Origin: Bacillus andreraoultii
Lineage (GTDB): Bacteria > Bacillota > Bacilli > Bacillales > Caldibacillaceae
Length of the DNA stretch: 64,000 bases
Direction of reading: 5' to 3'
Assembly (NCBI RefSeq): GCF_001244735.1
Contig: NZ_LN868937.1
Coordinates: 2,347,152 to 2,411,151 of the forward strand
Below, in pieces: positions 46,138 through 56,563 of the stretch (positions are counted from its first letter, which is position 1; each line of letters opens with the position of its first letter). The notes under the pieces are model-generated. The model was given only the letters and a program-made list of their open reading frames with translations, was not told the DNA's origin and ran no database searches. A program made the position numbers and the translations under genes.

Positions 46138-47115
46138 TTAGAATGTCAATACTTTTTTAGCCGTTTCAATAATATCTTTATAATTTGGAATCCATACAGA
46201 TTCAGCTTGTGCGAATGGATATACTGTATCTGGAGCTGTCACACGAAGCACTGGCGCTTCCAAACTTAAGATTGCCCGTTCGTTAATTTCTGCCACAACA
46301 TTTGCCGCAACACCCGCTACTCTTTGAGCCTCTTGAACGACGATTGCGCGGTTTGTTTTCTCTACTGATGCAATTATTGTATCGACATCAAGTGGACTAA
46401 CTGTACGCAGGTCAATTACCTCAACAGAGTAGCCTTCTTTTTCCAATTCTTCTGCAGCTTTTAAAGATTCATGAACCATTGCACCGTAAGTGATAATTGA
46501 AAGATCTTTTCCTTCACGTTTTACATCTGCTTTACCAATTTCAACTGTGTAATCACCTTCAGGTACTTCTTGACGGAATGAACGATAAAGTTTCATATGT
46601 TCTAAAAAAATCACTGGATCATCCGAGCGAATTGCAGAAATTAATAAACCTTTTGCATCATATGGTGTAGAAGGTATTACAACACGAAGTCCAGGTGTTT
46701 GAGCCATTAATCCTTCTAAACTGTCCGCATGCATTTCTGGTGTATGTACTCCACCACCGAATGGAGAACGGAACGTAATCGGCATTTTATATGAGCCACC
46801 AGTACGGAAACGATAGCGAGCCATTTGTCCTGCAATTGAATCCATCACTTCATAAACGAATCCAAAAAATTGGATTTCTGGCACAGGACGATAGCCTTCT
46901 AATGCTAATCCAATTGCAAGTCCACCGATACCTGATTCTGCAAGAGGAGTATCAAATACACGATCTTCACCAAATTCAGCTTGTAGGTTTTCAGTTGCAC
47001 GGAATACACCACCGTTTTTCCCTACGTCTTCCCCAAAAATTAATACTTTTTCATTGCTTTTTAATTCTTGACGCATTGCATCATTAATCGCTTGAATCAT
47101 TGTCATTTGAGCCAT
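46138..47115 (-). CDS. pdhB: Pyruvate dehydrogenase E1 component, beta subunit
   Basis: 325 residues: [61 protein letters not shown] (thiamine diphosphate-binding Glu) and the C-terminal transketolase domain ([17 protein letters not shown]). Forms the E1 alpha2-beta2 tetramer with PdhA; 3-nt gap to pdhA. Confidence 0.97.
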   Translation of the reverse strand: MAQMTMIQAINDAMRQELKSNEKVLIFGEDVGKNGGVFRATENLQAEFGEDRVFDTPLAESGIGGLAIGLALEGYRPVPEIQFFGFVYEVMDSIAGQMARYRFRTGGSYKMPITFRSPFGGGVHTPEMHADSLEGLMAQTPGLRVVIPSTPYDAKGLLISAIRSDDPVIFLEHMKLYRSFRQEVPEGDYTVEIGKADVKREGKDLSIITYGAMVHESLKAAEELEKEGYSVEVIDLRTVSPLDVDTIIASVEKTNRAIVVQEAQRVAGVAANVVAEINERAILSLEAPVLRVTAPDTVYPFAQAESVWIPNYKDIIETAKKVLTF

Positions 47116-47118
47116 TTT

Positions 47119-48300
<1,182 letters not shown>

Positions 48301-48356
48301 TTATGAAACAAACTTTACACCAATCATGTGAGGATTACTTTTAACTGTTAGACAGA

Positions 48357-48535
48357 TAATCTGTATCAATGATTTGTTGTTTTTAGACTAATACAATTAG
48401 CCAACTGCATTTAGTGTACACCAATTAAAACCAGTTCGTCAATCACTTTATACTATAACTATTTTATTGAAGTAATAAACTCTTTTGAACATTCTGTATT
48501 AATCTGTATCAGTTAACATTATCGGTCTGTATTAA
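48357..48535. promoter_or_regulatory. Repeated TCTGTATYAR boxes around the pdhA promoter
   Basis: TCTGTATCAA at 48360, TCTGTATTAA at 48493, TCTGTATCAG at 48503 and TCTGTATTAA at 48526. The second and third are exactly 10 bp apart. Three lie upstream of the proposed promoter and one within the leader. Looks like operator half-sites; no regulator can be named. Confidence 0.5.
48413..48442 (-). promoter_or_regulatory. Possible sigma-A promoter of pdhABCD
   Basis: Minus-strand TTGACG (48437-48442) and TACACT (48413-48418), 18 bp apart, about 170 nt upstream of pdhA. Confidence 0.55.
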
Positions 48536-48601
48536 TACAATTTTAGATAAACAACTTACTTATAGTGTTTTCATCTTTCACCTAGTATATGTACATAGAA
48601 A

Positions 48602-48636
48602 AGACAACTCTGATTTTACTCCTGAGTTGCCTTTTT
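48602..48636 (-). terminator. Rho-independent terminator of ykyA
   Basis: On the minus strand GGCAACTC pairs with GAGTTGTC, followed by TTTTC. Confidence 0.75.
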
Positions 48637-48644
48637 TATTGTAT

Positions 48645-49289
48645 TTAACTTATTCCTACATTTTTATAAAACTTTAATTTCGCTTCATTATAATTATTTG
48701 TTAATTTATTGAATTCTTCATTCAATTGATAAACTTGTTCATAGTTATTGTTAATCTCACTTATACTTTTTTCCAATTCACTTAATGTCGTTTCATCATC
48801 TTTAAAGGCATGGTACAACTTTTGGTCACTCTTGATTCCATCACTATATTTCTTGTATAATTGTTCATGTACTTTATAGCGATTAGCCATTAGATCATAT
48901 AGATTTTCAGCCTCAACTTTCATATCTTTATCATCAATTCGGTTAATCAATTTTTTAATCGTTATAAACTTTTTCTCTGCTTTAATAATACTTTCCCGTT
49001 CTAAATCAAGATGTTCTAACCTTTGATTAGAGAGATCAATTGCTTTATCAGCCAGCTTATTTATTTTTTCTCTTTCTTTAAATCCGGTATCAATTATTTT
49101 ATCGTAGATTGCTTTTTCTTCTTCCTCCAATTTAATTAATGGTTCTTGCTCTTTTTTAAAACCTTCTTCTAACTTAACAACGTCTTCTAAAGTTTGATAG
49201 ATTTTTTTTTCTGTTCGTTCAAAACAACTAGATAAGAGCAACAAAACTAGAAATAAATAAACAATAATGATACTTTTTCTATTTAACAC
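48645..49289 (-). CDS. ykyA: YkyA family lipoprotein, putative cell-wall binding
   Basis: 214 residues. The N-terminal signal IIIVYLFLVLLLLSSC has a lipobox (lipidated Cys about 22). The rest is almost entirely helical coiled coil rich in Lys and Glu (KLEEGFKKEQEPLIKLEEEE). Function unknown; the family is annotated as cell-wall-binding lipoproteins. Same position beside pdhA and def as in B. subtilis. Confidence 0.85.
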   Translation of the reverse strand: MLNRKSIIIVYLFLVLLLLSSCFERTEKKIYQTLEDVVKLEEGFKKEQEPLIKLEEEEKAIYDKIIDTGFKEREKINKLADKAIDLSNQRLEHLDLERESIIKAEKKFITIKKLINRIDDKDMKVEAENLYDLMANRYKVHEQLYKKYSDGIKSDQKLYHAFKDDETTLSELEKSISEINNNYEQVYQLNEEFNKLTNNYNEAKLKFYKNVGIS

Positions 49290-49475
49290 GATGAAACCTC
49301 CAATCTGTATACATATTATATATCAACTTATAATGATTTTCCGCTCATCAATTGTACCTATCAAATAGACCGATTTTCTATACTATATTCAAAGCAGAAA
49401 AATCATATGACACACGTATAGGAATAAAAAAAGAGAATAGCTCTACTTAATAAAGTTAACTTTTTAGTGAAACTT

Positions 49476-49509
49476 TGTTAGACTATTTGATAGAAAATAG
49501 TCTAACAAA
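49476..49509 (+). promoter_or_regulatory. Long perfect hairpin just upstream of def
   Basis: TTGTTAGACTATTT pairs with AAATAGTCTAACAA across a 5-6-nt loop, ending about 20 nt before the def ribosome-binding site. No T run follows on the plus strand, so it may be an mRNA 5' stabilising or regulatory structure. Confidence 0.5.
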
Positions 49510-49535
49510 ACAACCATCATGTTAGGAGTGAGTTT

Positions 49536-50087
49536 ATGATAACAATGAAAGATATTATTCGTGATGGTCACCCGACATTACGCAAAGTAGCAGAAGAAGT
49601 TACAATGCCACCATCCGAAGAAGATAAAAAAATATTAACTTCCTTATTGGAATATGTGATAAACAGTCAAGATGACGAAATGGTTAAAAAATACGGTCTA
49701 AGACCCGGAATCGGCCTTGCTGCACCACAAATAAATGTTTCAAAAAGAATGATTGCTGTACATGTTGAAGATGATAAAGGAAAATTATATAGCTATGCTC
49801 TCTTTAATCCTAAGATTGTCAGTCATTCCGTTGAATTATCATACTTACAAAGCGGTGAAGGATGCTTATCTGTTGACGAGCCGCATCCCGGGTTTGTTCC
49901 TCGGTATGCAAGAGTGACTGTTAAAGGATATGATATTAATGGTAAAGAAGTAAAGATTCGACTTAAAGGACTCCCAGCAATCGCATTCCAACATGAAATT
50001 GACCATTTAAATGGAATTATGTTCTATGACAAAATAAACAACGAAAATCCATTCGCGCCAATTGAAAATGCAATTGCCATTGAATAA
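49536..50087 (+). CDS. def: Peptide deformylase
   Basis: 183 residues. Removes the N-formyl group from nascent proteins. The three metal/catalytic motifs are present: [15 protein letters not shown] (metal Cys) and QHEIDHLNG (HExxH). Length and the insert after motif 1 fit the type 2 enzymes of Gram-positives (B. subtilis YkrB/DefB). TAGGAGTGAG precedes the ATG. Confidence 0.96.
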   Translation: MITMKDIIRDGHPTLRKVAEEVTMPPSEEDKKILTSLLEYVINSQDDEMVKKYGLRPGIGLAAPQINVSKRMIAVHVEDDKGKLYSYALFNPKIVSHSVELSYLQSGEGCLSVDEPHPGFVPRYARVTVKGYDINGKEVKIRLKGLPAIAFQHEIDHLNGIMFYDKINNENPFAPIENAIAIE

Positions 50088-50362
50088 TTAAATGCATCCT
50101 ATTCTTCCTAAGTAACGACTAAATCACTTAAAAAAGTGGATTGATTTCACTATCATTATAAAATAATTTATAGTTTACCCTTTTTAGTTGCTACTAAACA
50201 CCTTGCAATACGTTTACGGCTAAATGAGTCATAATAATTCCATATTGCACCATGAAATATAATCAAATTTAATCATATACTATAAATAGATAAAAAGAGC
50301 CGTATTTCGTCATATTGTTACAAAACATGCCTTACTAATTAGTTACAAAGGGGTGTATAGCA

Positions 50363-50434
50363 ATGTTAAAAAGGTTAAAGAAAAAAATTGCTAATCATTG
50401 GAAAGAATTACTCCGAAAAAAAATGATTGCGTAA
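50363..50434 (+). CDS. Unrecognised 23-residue cationic amphipathic peptide
   Basis: MLKRLKKKIANHWKELLRKK followed by MIA. AAAGGGGTG lies 7 nt upstream and a Rho-independent terminator starts 4 nt after the stop (50438-50470), so the frame is bracketed by expression signals. Ten basic residues; Leu2, Leu5, Ile9, Trp13, Leu16 and Leu17 fall on one face of a helix. I do not recognise the family. It could be a membrane-active or toxin-like peptide, a regulatory microprotein, or the leader of a small RNA. Confidence 0.55.
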   Translation: MLKRLKKKIANHWKELLRKKMIA

Positions 50435-50437
50435 TTA

Positions 50438-50470
50438 GGGCTTGTCTTAATATAGACTTGCCCCTTTTTT
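50438..50470 (+). terminator. Terminator of the 23-residue peptide gene
   Basis: GGGCTTGTC and GACTTGCCCC pair (with TT mismatch) around TTAATATA, followed by T6. Confidence 0.75.
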
Positions 50471-50806
50471 CAATCAAAATGTTTTTTCAAATTAGTAATT
50501 TTATGGTAAGCTTTAATTAAAACTTAGGTCGGTATGTACGGATTACAAATGAGGTTATTAAAAAACGGTGCGGAATAAGTTAAATTGAAAACTGAATTTT
50601 AACGAGCTACTGGACAAGTTTTATACACATGTTCTATTTTTACCATTAAAATAGTAGGAAACGATTAGTATAGACATGACTCTAATTGTTCATACTCTTT
50701 TCTTCATTAAAAATAAAATTAAATTTTTATATGATTTCGTGCAATTAGATAGTGTTTTGTATATAATAAGTAAAGTTATTTTTACGTTAAGGAGAGATTT
50801 AAGAAG
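50471..50806. promoter_or_regulatory. AT-rich gap upstream of rpoY-rnjA
   Basis: About 335 bp without a supported gene. A TATAAT at 50762-50767 lies 40 bp before rpoY and is a likely -10; the -35 region (TGCAAT) is weak. Confidence 0.4.
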
Positions 50807-51016
50807 ATGATTTTTAAAGTTTACGTACAAGAAAATAAAAATGAAGTACCTGTCAGGGAACGTACGAAAGCACTTTATGTGGAGGCGGAATCCAAAATTG
50901 AGGTGTTTCGAAAGTTTGACAAAACCCCCTATCGCATCGAACATATTCAAGAGTTGGCTGGAAACTATCTTGAATATGAAAAACAAAGTGAAAATTTTAA
51001 ATTAACGGAGATATAA
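50807..51016 (+). CDS. rpoY: DNA-directed RNA polymerase epsilon subunit
   Basis: 69 residues, [20 protein letters not shown], with [15 protein letters not shown] at the C-terminus: the small Firmicutes-specific polymerase subunit (YkzG). One nt separates it from rnjA, the conserved rpoY-rnjA pair. Confidence 0.95.
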   Translation: MIFKVYVQENKNEVPVRERTKALYVEAESKIEVFRKFDKTPYRIEHIQELAGNYLEYEKQSENFKLTEI

Positions 51017-51017
51017 T

Positions 51018-52685
51018 ATGAAATTTGTAAAAAATGATCAAGCCGCTGTATTTGCCCTTGGGGGTTTAGGGGAAATCGGCAAAAATACGTATGCCGTTCA
51101 ATATCAAGATGAAATAATTATTATCGATGCTGGTATTAAGTTTCCTGAAGATGAGTTACTAGGAATTGATTATGTTATTCCCGACTACTCTTATTTAATT
51201 AAAAATCAAGAAAAAGTAAAAGGTCTTTTCATTACTCATGGACATGAGGACCATATCGGTGGGGTTCCCTACCTTTTAAAGCAACTGAATATTCCTATTT
51301 ACGGTGGAAAGTTAGCAATAGCTTTGATTCGTAATAAATTAGAAGAACATGGTTTATTACGTACGACAAAACTAATCGAAATAAAAGAGGACGATGTAAT
51401 TAAATTTCGAAAAACATCTGTTTCATTCTTCCGGACAACACACAGTATTCCAGATTCATTCGGAATTGTTGTTAAAACACCACCAGGTAACATTGTACAT
51501 ACTGGGGATTTTAAGTTTGACTTTACTCCTGTTGGAGAACCTGCTAATTTAACGAAAATGGCGGAAATTGGTAAGGAAGGTGTTCTCTGCTTACTTTCCG
51601 ATAGTACGAATAGCGAAATCCCAGAATTTACAATGTCTGAAAGAAGAGTCGGAGAAAATATAAATGATATTTTCCGAAAAGTCGACGGTCGAATTATATT
51701 TGCAACATTTGCTTCAAATATTCACCGTTTACAGCAAGTGACTGAAGCAGCTGTAAATAGCGGTAGAAAAATCGCTGTTTTTGGACGAAGCATGGAAGCA
51801 GCAATGGAAATCGGCCAAGAGCTTGGTTATATCCGTTGCCCAAAGGATACAATTATTGACAATTCTCAATTAAATCGTCTACCTGCTAATCAAATCGTTA
51901 TTTTATGTACAGGTACACAAGGTGAACCGATGGCTGCTCTTTCTCGAATTGCAAATGGTTCGCATCGACAAATTCAAATAATACCCGGGGATACGGTCGT
52001 ATTTTCTTCCTCCCCAATTCCTGGTAATACAACGAGCATCAATCGTACAATCAATTTACTTTATCGCGCTGGTGCAGAAGTAATTCATGGTTCTTTGAAT
52101 GATATTCACACATCAGGGCATGGTGGTCAAGAAGAACAAAAATTAATGTTAAGATTAATTCGACCTAAATTTTTCGTTCCTATTCACGGTGAGTATCGTA
52201 TGCAAATTACACATACGAAAACTGCAATGGATTGTGGAATTCCAGAAGAAAATTGCTTTGTCATGGATAATGGGGATGTCTTAGCATTAACACATGATAC
52301 TGCTCAAGTAACTGGAAAAATTCCGTCTGGATCTATTTATATCGATGGTAGTGGAATTGGCGATATCGGTAATATCGTTCTAAGAGACAGAAGAATTTTA
52401 TCAGAAGAAGGACTTGTTATTGTTGTCGTGAGCATTGACATGAAGAACTTTAAAATTGCTGCTGGTCCAGATATCATTTCTCGTGGATTTGTGTATATGC
52501 GAGAATCTGGTGATTTAATTAATGAAGCACAAAATATGATTTCCAAACATCTTGAACGTGTAATGGAAAGAAAAACAAGTCAATGGTCAGAAATTAAAAA
52601 TGAAATCACTGATATATTAGGGCCATTCCTTTATGAAAAAACAAAGAGAAAGCCAATGATTTTACCCATTATTATGGAAGTATAA
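51018..52685 (+). CDS. rnjA: Ribonuclease J1
   Basis: 555 residues, 5'-3' exonuclease and endonuclease of the beta-CASP metallo-beta-lactamase family, main mRNA decay and rRNA maturation enzyme. Zn-binding [35 protein letters not shown], the beta-CASP motifs ([26 protein letters not shown]) and [16 protein letters not shown]. Full length for RNase J1. Confidence 0.97.
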   Translation: MKFVKNDQAAVFALGGLGEIGKNTYAVQYQDEIIIIDAGIKFPEDELLGIDYVIPDYSYLIKNQEKVKGLFITHGHEDHIGGVPYLLKQLNIPIYGGKLAIALIRNKLEEHGLLRTTKLIEIKEDDVIKFRKTSVSFFRTTHSIPDSFGIVVKTPPGNIVHTGDFKFDFTPVGEPANLTKMAEIGKEGVLCLLSDSTNSEIPEFTMSERRVGENINDIFRKVDGRIIFATFASNIHRLQQVTEAAVNSGRKIAVFGRSMEAAMEIGQELGYIRCPKDTIIDNSQLNRLPANQIVILCTGTQGEPMAALSRIANGSHRQIQIIPGDTVVFSSSPIPGNTTSINRTINLLYRAGAEVIHGSLNDIHTSGHGGQEEQKLMLRLIRPKFFVPIHGEYRMQITHTKTAMDCGIPEENCFVMDNGDVLALTHDTAQVTGKIPSGSIYIDGSGIGDIGNIVLRDRRILSEEGLVIVVVSIDMKNFKIAAGPDIISRGFVYMRESGDLINEAQNMISKHLERVMERKTSQWSEIKNEITDILGPFLYEKTKRKPMILPIIMEV

Positions 52686-52711
52686 TATTATTCAAGATAA
52701 GTCTTGATTAT

Positions 52712-52757
52712 AAAGGGTCTGTCATGTAGGTTAACAAAACTTGCGGCAGACCCTTTT
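52712..52757 (+). terminator. Rho-independent terminator of rnjA
   Basis: AAAGGGTCTGTC pairs with GGCAGACCCTTTTT. Confidence 0.88.
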
Positions 52758-52784
52758 TCGTTTGATATAAAGACATCATATGAG

Positions 52785-52907
52785 AGCTCAAAAGTTTATC
52801 GAGAAAACTTTTTTCAGCTGCGAAGTATTGCTTGCCGAAGTCTTTCATGGCGCATTTGTGTAGAGGAAAGCAGAAAATGAAAATTTATATTCTAAAGCTT
52901 AAAAAAA
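52785..52907 (+). repeat. Dispersed structured intergenic repeat, copy 9 (5' degraded)
   Basis: CTTTTTTCAGCTGCGA, GAAGTCTTTCATGGCGCATTTGTGTAGAGGAAAGC and a TTTATATTCTAAAGCTTAAAAAA end align to the family. Between convergent rnjA and ktrC. Confidence 0.65.
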
Positions 52908-52936
52908 TGGAGCAAAAGCCCCATCTTCTTTAAAAA
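52905..52936 (-). terminator. Terminator of ktrC
   Basis: On the minus strand GATGGGGC pairs with GCTCCATT around TTTT, then a T run that coincides with the repeat's A-rich end. Confidence 0.65.
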
Positions 52937-52964
52937 AATGATATTCATTTATCTTAAAGTTAGA

Positions 52965-53627
52965 TTAACTTTGTAACATTTTAACTTCAAATCGATTAAT
53001 ATCTGTATCTGATCCAATAACAATGAGTACATCACCTTCTTGAATAACTTCGTCTGCCTGAGGTGAAATAATAATATTACTATGTCGTTTGATAGCAACA
53101 ATATTAATCCCATATCTCGCACGAATATCTAATTGACCAATGGCATGACCAGAAATAACTTCATTTGCTGAGATTTCAACTATACTATGCTCATCTGAAA
53201 GTTCTAGATAATCTAGTACATTTGAAGAAACAAGATTATGGGCTAATCTTTTCCCCATATCACGCTCTGGATGAACAACTTGGTCAGCCCCAATTTTTCG
53301 TAACACTTTTTCATGGTAATCATTTAACGCTTTTGTTGTTACCTTTTTTACGCCAAGCTCTTTTAACATAAGAGTTGTTAATATGCTTGCTTGTATATCA
53401 TTTCCAATCGCAACAATAACGTGGTCGAAGTTCCGAATACCTAAACTCTTTAAAACCGTCTCATCCGTTGAATCACCTACAACTGCGTGGGTTACAATAT
53501 TGGAAAAGTCGTCAACTAAATCTTCATTTTTATCCATTGCTAATACATTCATACCAAGTTTTGTCAACTCCTGACAAATACTTCCACCAAATCGGCCTAA
53601 GCCAATAACGACAAAATCCTTTTTCAC
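52965..53627 (-). CDS. ktrC: KtrC, cytoplasmic RCK subunit of a Ktr potassium channel
   Basis: 220 residues. N-terminal RCK (TrkA-N) domain with NAD/ATP-binding VIGLGRFGGSICQELTKLGM and the acidic residue of DKNEDLV; C-terminal TrkA-C domain (VISGHAIGQLDIRARYGINI), known in KtrA/KtrC to bind cyclic di-AMP. Forms a ring gating the membrane subunit KtrD, which is not in this window. Equivalent to B. subtilis ykqB, next to rnjA. KtrA is a close paralogue; the choice is by synteny. Confidence 0.92.
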   Translation of the reverse strand: MKKDFVVIGLGRFGGSICQELTKLGMNVLAMDKNEDLVDDFSNIVTHAVVGDSTDETVLKSLGIRNFDHVIVAIGNDIQASILTTLMLKELGVKKVTTKALNDYHEKVLRKIGADQVVHPERDMGKRLAHNLVSSNVLDYLELSDEHSIVEISANEVISGHAIGQLDIRARYGINIVAIKRHSNIIISPQADEVIQEGDVLIVIGSDTDINRFEVKMLQS

Positions 53628-53791
53628 AATAACTCCTCCAGAACGCTTTCGTAATGTTTACCATTTTTTTATTGTGCAATCAACCTTTTTCAGTACATGA
53701 ATTTGAACTCATTTACCAGTTTAAAAATTTCTCCATTTAACAAATGAACAATATCCTATCTATTTTATCCTCTTAAAAGCAAGGTTCCTGT

Positions 53792-53956
53792 AAAAAATTC
53801 AAGGAGCTAATGCCTCCAGGCGAAACAAGAGCCTAGCGTTCGCTTGATAAGAAAAAGAGTTTTTCGGCTTTGATAGCATGCTACTTACCTTCCTTATGCG
53901 CTTATGTGTATAGGAAAGTAGAAACTGGAAAATTTATACTTTCCTATAGCCAAAAA
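53792..53956 (+). repeat. Dispersed structured intergenic repeat, copy 10 (full length)
   Basis: GGCGAAACAAGAGCCTAGCGTTCGC, AGAGTTTTTCGGCTTTGAT, CCTTATGCGCTTATG and the TATAGGAAAGTA/TATACTTTCCTATA terminal hairpin. With short AT-rich flanks it fills the ktrC-ccpC gap. Confidence 0.9.
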
Positions 53957-53965
53957 ACCGCCCCA

Positions 53966-54838
53966 TTATGCATCCAGAAATTCTTTAATTACATCTACAA
54001 AAGCATTCACTTGTTTTAATTGAAATGCAGTACTATAACCTAAAAGCCATGTATCACGACCAATTGGTTTATTTTGTTCGTTAACGAGGGGGATTTTATT
54101 TAATTTTCCATTAATCCCATGTAAAGTAATTTCCGGTAAAATTGCATAGCCAATTCCGTTAAGCGCCATTTGCTTACAAGTTTCTATTTGATCGACAATA
54201 ATTACTCGCTTTGCGTTTGTTTGGAAGCGTCGATGCCACCAGTCTTGAATTTCCTGAAAATAATTAGAATCGCTCTTAAATTGAATGAATGGACGGTTCG
54301 TTTTTAAGACATCATCAATCTTTTCAATTTCCTTATCAACTAAGTACAAGTAATCTTTAAATAAATGTTTCTTTACACCTTTCCAATCAGGAGCTCCACG
54401 AATAATTCCGATATGTACTTGATCGTCATAAACAGCTCGTAATATTTCACTACTCCACCCAGTAATTAATGAAATTTTTGCATGCGGATATTTCTGGACA
54501 AACCGTTTTAAAACTTGTGGCAACCAATGTTGACCTACGATCGAAGCACAAGCAATCTTTAATGTTCCATGAACTTCAGACTGCAATGCTTGTATTTCTT
54601 CCCGTACTAGTTCCTCTTTTTCTAATACTTCATTCGCAAAATCAATAACCTTCTCCCCTGCAGGTGTTAAAGTTAGCCCTTTATGAGAGCGAATAAATAA
54701 TGCTGTACCCCAATCTTTTTCAATTGATTGTAGACGTTGTGATAGCGCTGGTTGCGTAACAAACAAGCGTTCAGCTGCCTTTCGCATATTCATTTCACTA
54801 GCCAAAACAGATAAAAGTTCTAATTCAGACAAATTCAT
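53966..54838 (-). CDS. ccpC: LysR-family catabolite regulator CcpC
   Basis: 290 residues. N-terminal winged helix (MRKAAERLFVTQPALSQRLQ), then a substrate-binding domain with GTLKIACASIVGQHWLP and VDQIETCKQMALNGIGYAIL. In Bacillus CcpC represses aconitase (citB) and citrate synthase (citZ), with citrate as inducer. Immediately follows cbpB (ykuL), as ykuM does in B. subtilis, supporting CcpC over other LysR proteins. Confidence 0.9.
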   Translation of the reverse strand: MNLSELELLSVLASEMNMRKAAERLFVTQPALSQRLQSIEKDWGTALFIRSHKGLTLTPAGEKVIDFANEVLEKEELVREEIQALQSEVHGTLKIACASIVGQHWLPQVLKRFVQKYPHAKISLITGWSSEILRAVYDDQVHIGIIRGAPDWKGVKKHLFKDYLYLVDKEIEKIDDVLKTNRPFIQFKSDSNYFQEIQDWWHRRFQTNAKRVIIVDQIETCKQMALNGIGYAILPEITLHGINGKLNKIPLVNEQNKPIGRDTWLLGYSTAFQLKQVNAFVDVIKEFLDA

Positions 54839-54935
54839 TTATTTGCACCTATACAATTATATTTTTTAACTATTTTTATACCTTATTCTATCATCAATGA
54901 GGTAAATTGAAAATGAAAATTAAACAAGTATTAAA

Positions 54936-54990
54936 CATGCATATAGGAAAGTAGAAATTGACGATTTATACTTTCCTATTAGCTAAAAAA
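54936..54990 (+). repeat. Dispersed structured intergenic repeat, copy 11 (3' fragment)
   Basis: Only the last 55 bp: ATATAGGAAAGTAGAAATTG and TTTATACTTTCCTATTAGCTAAAAAA, that is, the 3' hairpin alone. Confidence 0.8.
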
Positions 54991-55008
54991 GCCCCCATTT
55001 AGGGAGCT
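54985..55008 (-). terminator. Terminator of cbpB (ykuL)
   Basis: On the minus strand AGCTCCC pairs with GGGGGCT around TAAAT, followed by T6 provided by the A-rich end of repeat copy 11. Confidence 0.8.
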
Positions 55009-55462
55009 AGTCCATTTCTTTCAATTTCAATTGATGAACTAGGGCATTCATTTGTTTTAAGACAACTCTCCTAGTCAAAATTCCCTCAAAATAACCTTCT
55101 TCATCTACAGTACAAATAAACGGGTGATTAATTAAAAGCTTTAATCCTTTCTCCAAAGGATCAGCCATTGTCAATGTCGGTGCATTACTATTCATTACAT
55201 CTTCTACTACTAAATGCTCTAATTTTTCAAATTCAATTCTTTCTAAACCCATAATCGCATCCAAAATTAACGGACTTGAAATAAGTCCATGGAATTTATA
55301 AGTTGGGTCTAGTACTGGAATTGCTGTATAACCAGTTCTAGTTAGTACTAATAATGCGTGCTCAAGATTATTACCAATTTGTACATGGGCAACTCGTTCT
55401 GACGGTATGATAAAACTTCCAATATCCTTACCTAAAAAGTCTCCAGTTTGAAGATCAATCAT
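55007..55462 (-). CDS. cbpB: CBS-domain cyclic di-AMP-binding protein CbpB/DarB (YkuL)
   Basis: 151 residues, two CBS motifs (FIIPSERVAHVQIGNNLEHALLV; VEDVMNSNAPTLTMADPLEKGLKL). In B. subtilis and Listeria this protein binds c-di-AMP and, when free, stimulates the (p)ppGpp synthetase Rel; it also acts on pyruvate carboxylase in B. subtilis. The pyc gene is in this window. ATG at 55462 has AAGGAG 9 nt upstream; the longer frame has no such site. Confidence 0.88.
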   Translation of the reverse strand: MIDLQTGDFLGKDIGSFIIPSERVAHVQIGNNLEHALLVLTRTGYTAIPVLDPTYKFHGLISSPLILDAIMGLERIEFEKLEHLVVEDVMNSNAPTLTMADPLEKGLKLLINHPFICTVDEEGYFEGILTRRVVLKQMNALVHQLKLKEMD

Positions 55463-55601
55463 GCGCAAAAACTCCTTGAAATGATTTTCTAACATGTTTA
55501 TTTTAGCATACATTTATAATTATTGCTGTTACGATAAGGAGACTTTCTAGAATCATTTTCGACAATATGTAACAGTTAAACAGTAATTATTACTTAAAAC
55601 T

Positions 55602-55841
55602 TCACGAATCCTCACTTTGTAACAAATCAAAAATTTCAATAGCGGCCATATCAATATTATCGAATTGGAATGCGTCTGCTTTCCCATCTTCGTTATATAT
55701 TTTTAACTCAAAAGAATTTGTTTTCGTATAAAAATTCACTTTACATTTACGAACACCATTTTGTTCGAAATATCGTTCTGAATCTTCTGCTGCATCTTGC
55801 ATCGTTTTTAAACGGGATAAAATTCCTTCTAATAAAGACAT
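55602..55841 (-). CDS. ykuJ: YkuJ (DUF1797 family)
   Basis: 79 residues, MSLLEGILSRLKTMQDAAED onward, small alpha/beta protein of unknown function. AGGAGG precedes the ATG. Neighbour of cbpB; B. subtilis ykuK and ykzF, which normally lie between, are missing. Confidence 0.9.
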   Translation of the reverse strand: MSLLEGILSRLKTMQDAAEDSERYFEQNGVRKCKVNFYTKTNSFELKIYNEDGKADAFQFDNIDMAAIEIFDLLQSEDS

Positions 55842-55932
55842 ATTATTTCCTCCTGAACCTTATCTAAAGTATAATAAATTGTACCTTTGTTGACACATTG
55901 CCAATCCAGCTTAAAACGAAAGGAGAATTATC

Positions 55933-56181
55933 ATGGAACCAATTGTTATCTATACCCAACCGGACTGTCCACCTTGTGAAATTACAAAAAAATATTTTCA
56001 AGAAAAGGGAATTGCTTATACTGAAAAAGATGTGAAACAAAGTCAAATCGCAAAGAATGAATTAATCAAAAAATATAAATCCTACTCAACTCCAACTGTA
56101 ATTATTGGAGAAAAAGTTATAACTGGATTTAACATTACTGCGATTGAAAACGAATTGTCAAATATTCACAATGAAGAATAG
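55933..56181 (+). CDS. Glutaredoxin-like protein (NrdH/thioredoxin fold)
   Basis: 82 residues: IVIYTQPDCPPCEITKKYFQ with redox motif CPPC (Cys11, Cys14), cis-Pro segment YSTPTVIIGEKVITGF. NrdH-redoxins and glutaredoxins of this size reduce disulfides using thioredoxin reductase or low-molecular thiols. With bshC also encoded here, a role with bacillithiol is possible (inference). CPPC rather than CPYC or CVQC leaves the exact class open. Confidence 0.85.
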   Translation: MEPIVIYTQPDCPPCEITKKYFQEKGIAYTEKDVKQSQIAKNELIKKYKSYSTPTVIIGEKVITGFNITAIENELSNIHNEE

Positions 56182-56563
56182 ATATATTATGAATTAAAAA
56201 AGAGCTCAATGCAATGAATAAATATTGTTATATTCATACGTTACCACCTTTTACGTAAATCTATTCAACGGTTTAAATGAATAGTAAAAATAGTTTTGTT
56301 TAAAGGTGATAACGTATTATTTACAATTCATCCTTAACCATTATAAATTCTGTCAAAAGCAATCGTAAAGTAAAAAAATATTTAGTAATACCAAATTTTT
56401 CTTAATTTAAAGCTCCACCGTCCCGATTAAGATCAATAAATGTTACTATTTATACGGACTAATATTTTAAAATGAATACAAATAGATGTATATTTTTAAT
56501 GCAAACTTTTCCTTGTTTTGATAATATAAAGCTAGGATGAATATTTCAGATAGGATTATGATT
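56182..56563. other. AT-rich gap upstream of ykuE
   Basis: About 380 bp, strongly AT-rich. No gene, terminator or known RNA recognised. The small RNA FsrA lies near ykuI-ykuJ in B. subtilis, but I see no C-rich RNA with a terminator here. Confidence 0.5.

Noticed and set aside
50690..50986. 98-codon minus-strand frame opposite rpoY
   Set aside because: Lies antisense to rpoY and its leader; Phe/Ile-rich composition typical of chance frames in AT-rich DNA.
56182..56563. FsrA small RNA
   Set aside because: Neighbourhood suggested it, but there is no C-rich unpaired region and no terminator.
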